NCBI RefSeq assembly: GCF_900129845.1 | Contig: NZ_FQXB01000001.1 | Coordinates: 930,001 to 994,000, forward strand | Reading direction: 5' to 3' | Length of the DNA stretch: 64,000 bases | Origin: Cognatiyoonia sediminum | Lineage (GTDB): Bacteria; Pseudomonadota; Alphaproteobacteria; Rhodobacterales; Rhodobacteraceae | Shown: one piece after another, positions 63,741-64,000 of the stretch | Position numbering within the stretch: the stretch's first letter is position 1 | How the letters are laid out: the number at the start of each line of letters is the position of its first letter | The notes under the pieces: model-generated | The model's input: only the letters and a program-made list of their open reading frames with translations | Database searches by the model: none | Told to the model about the DNA's origin: nothing | Position numbers and translations under genes: made by a program

Positions 63741-63778
63741 CAAAAGAAAAGCCCTGCCCGCCGGTTGGCGAACAGGGC
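63741..63778 (-). terminator. Terminator-like hairpin after nuoE
   Basis: On the minus strand GCCCTG-TT-CGCC-AACC-GGCG-GG-CAGGGC followed by TTTTCTTTT, 23 bases after the nuoE stop. It lies inside the nuo cluster, so it should attenuate rather than stop transcription of nuoF and later genes, or nuoF has a promoter of its own. Confidence 0.7.
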
Positions 63779-63801
63779 AATCTTTGCCTGAAAAGCTCGG
63801 C

Positions 63802-64000
63802 TTAGTAAACGTCGCCCTTCTTCACTTTCTTGGAAAATTCGGTGGTACCACCTTTTGCCAGAACCTTGGCCTGTTTGACCCACTCGTCGCGCGATACGCG
63901 GCCTTTGAAACCCTCAAGATTTTCATCAACCCACTTCACTTCTTTCGCGCGCCATCCGGCAACCTGATCAAAGTGATAGACGCCCATCGTGTTGAGCATT
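63802..64000 (-). CDS. nuoE: NADH-quinone oxidoreductase subunit E (C-terminal part, cut by window edge)
   Basis: Only the last 65 or so residues of the frame are inside the window. They read LNTMGVYHFDQVAGW ... VDENLEGFKGRVSRDEWVKQAKVLAKGG, the helix-hairpin-helix-like C-terminal extension found on NuoE of Rhodobacteraceae; the 2Fe-2S domain lies beyond 64000. The call rests on that tail and on position directly before nuoF. Confidence 0.8.
   Translation of the reverse strand, partial: MLNTMGVYHFDQVAGWRAKEVKWVDENLEGFKGRVSRDEWVKQAKVLAKGGTTEFSKKVKKGDVY

Overview
The window reads as a piece of chromosome from a marine alphaproteobacterium of the Roseobacter group (Rhodobacterales/Rhodobacteraceae). 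The evidence is gene content and order: yajC-secD-secF-(Mth938-like)-ccmA, yfgM/bamB/der, a heterotetrameric sarcosine oxidase cluster, ccmI-ruvX-DUF1289, and a nuo cluster ending nuoN-birA-coaX-rnj, together with families largely restricted to this group (DUF5333, DUF5337, DUF6778, Hint-domain proteins). Base composition is moderately G+C-rich, with a few visibly A+T-richer patches. I saw no rRNA, tRNA, CRISPR array, prophage or insertion sequence.

Layout. 1-3.5 kb (minus): Sec accessory translocase genes running into cytochrome c maturation (ccmA is cut by the left edge). 3.7-7.8 kb: a secreted trypsin-like protease, serS, a DUF2235 hydrolase and a lipoprotein. 7.8-11.3 kb (minus): yfgM-like, bamB-like and der, for outer-membrane and ribosome biogenesis. 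11.4-16.6 kb (plus): a two-gene RND efflux system with a promoter and possible operator. 16.6-26.6 kb: a surface-type lipoprotein, an Atm1-like ABC exporter, a LysM protein, a LOG-family protein, a threonine dehydratase, sodB, an FAD oxidoreductase, a DUF4239-like membrane protein, a GNAT acetyltransferase and a small lipoprotein. 26.6-32.6 kb (minus): soxB, a 58-codon membrane protein, a terminator, then soxD-soxA-soxG, for oxidative demethylation of sarcosine to glycine with transfer of C1 units to tetrahydrofolate. 32.7-45.8 kb: ccmI-ruvX-DUF1289, thioredoxin-like, an orphan FbpC-like ATPase with a class IV aminotransferase, an atypical SDR with an AlkC-like DNA glycosylase, a Hint-domain protein, a second surface-type lipoprotein, prfC, an Ada-like Cys protein, a DEAD-box helicase and a frameshifted VOC gene. 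45.8-64 kb (minus): the complex I (nuo) cluster from the end of nuoE to nuoN, followed by birA, coaX and rnj.

The parts most worth attention are not a large new system but local anomalies. (a) The nuo cluster is interleaved with at least nine non-subunit genes, including three secreted two-cysteine proteins between nuoF and nuoG. One of these carries an in-frame TGA at codon 22, right after its lipobox. (b) The sox cluster has a 58-codon single-TM gene, a strong terminator and three exact 11-bp-spaced GTACACAG repeats between soxB and soxD. (c) The VOC gene at 44796-45796 has lost one base before its membrane tail. (d) Several genes appear to start with TTG.

Starts were chosen from Shine-Dalgarno position, overlap with the upstream gene, and signal-peptide or domain boundaries. 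All family assignments come from reading the sequence and from memory; no database search was run.
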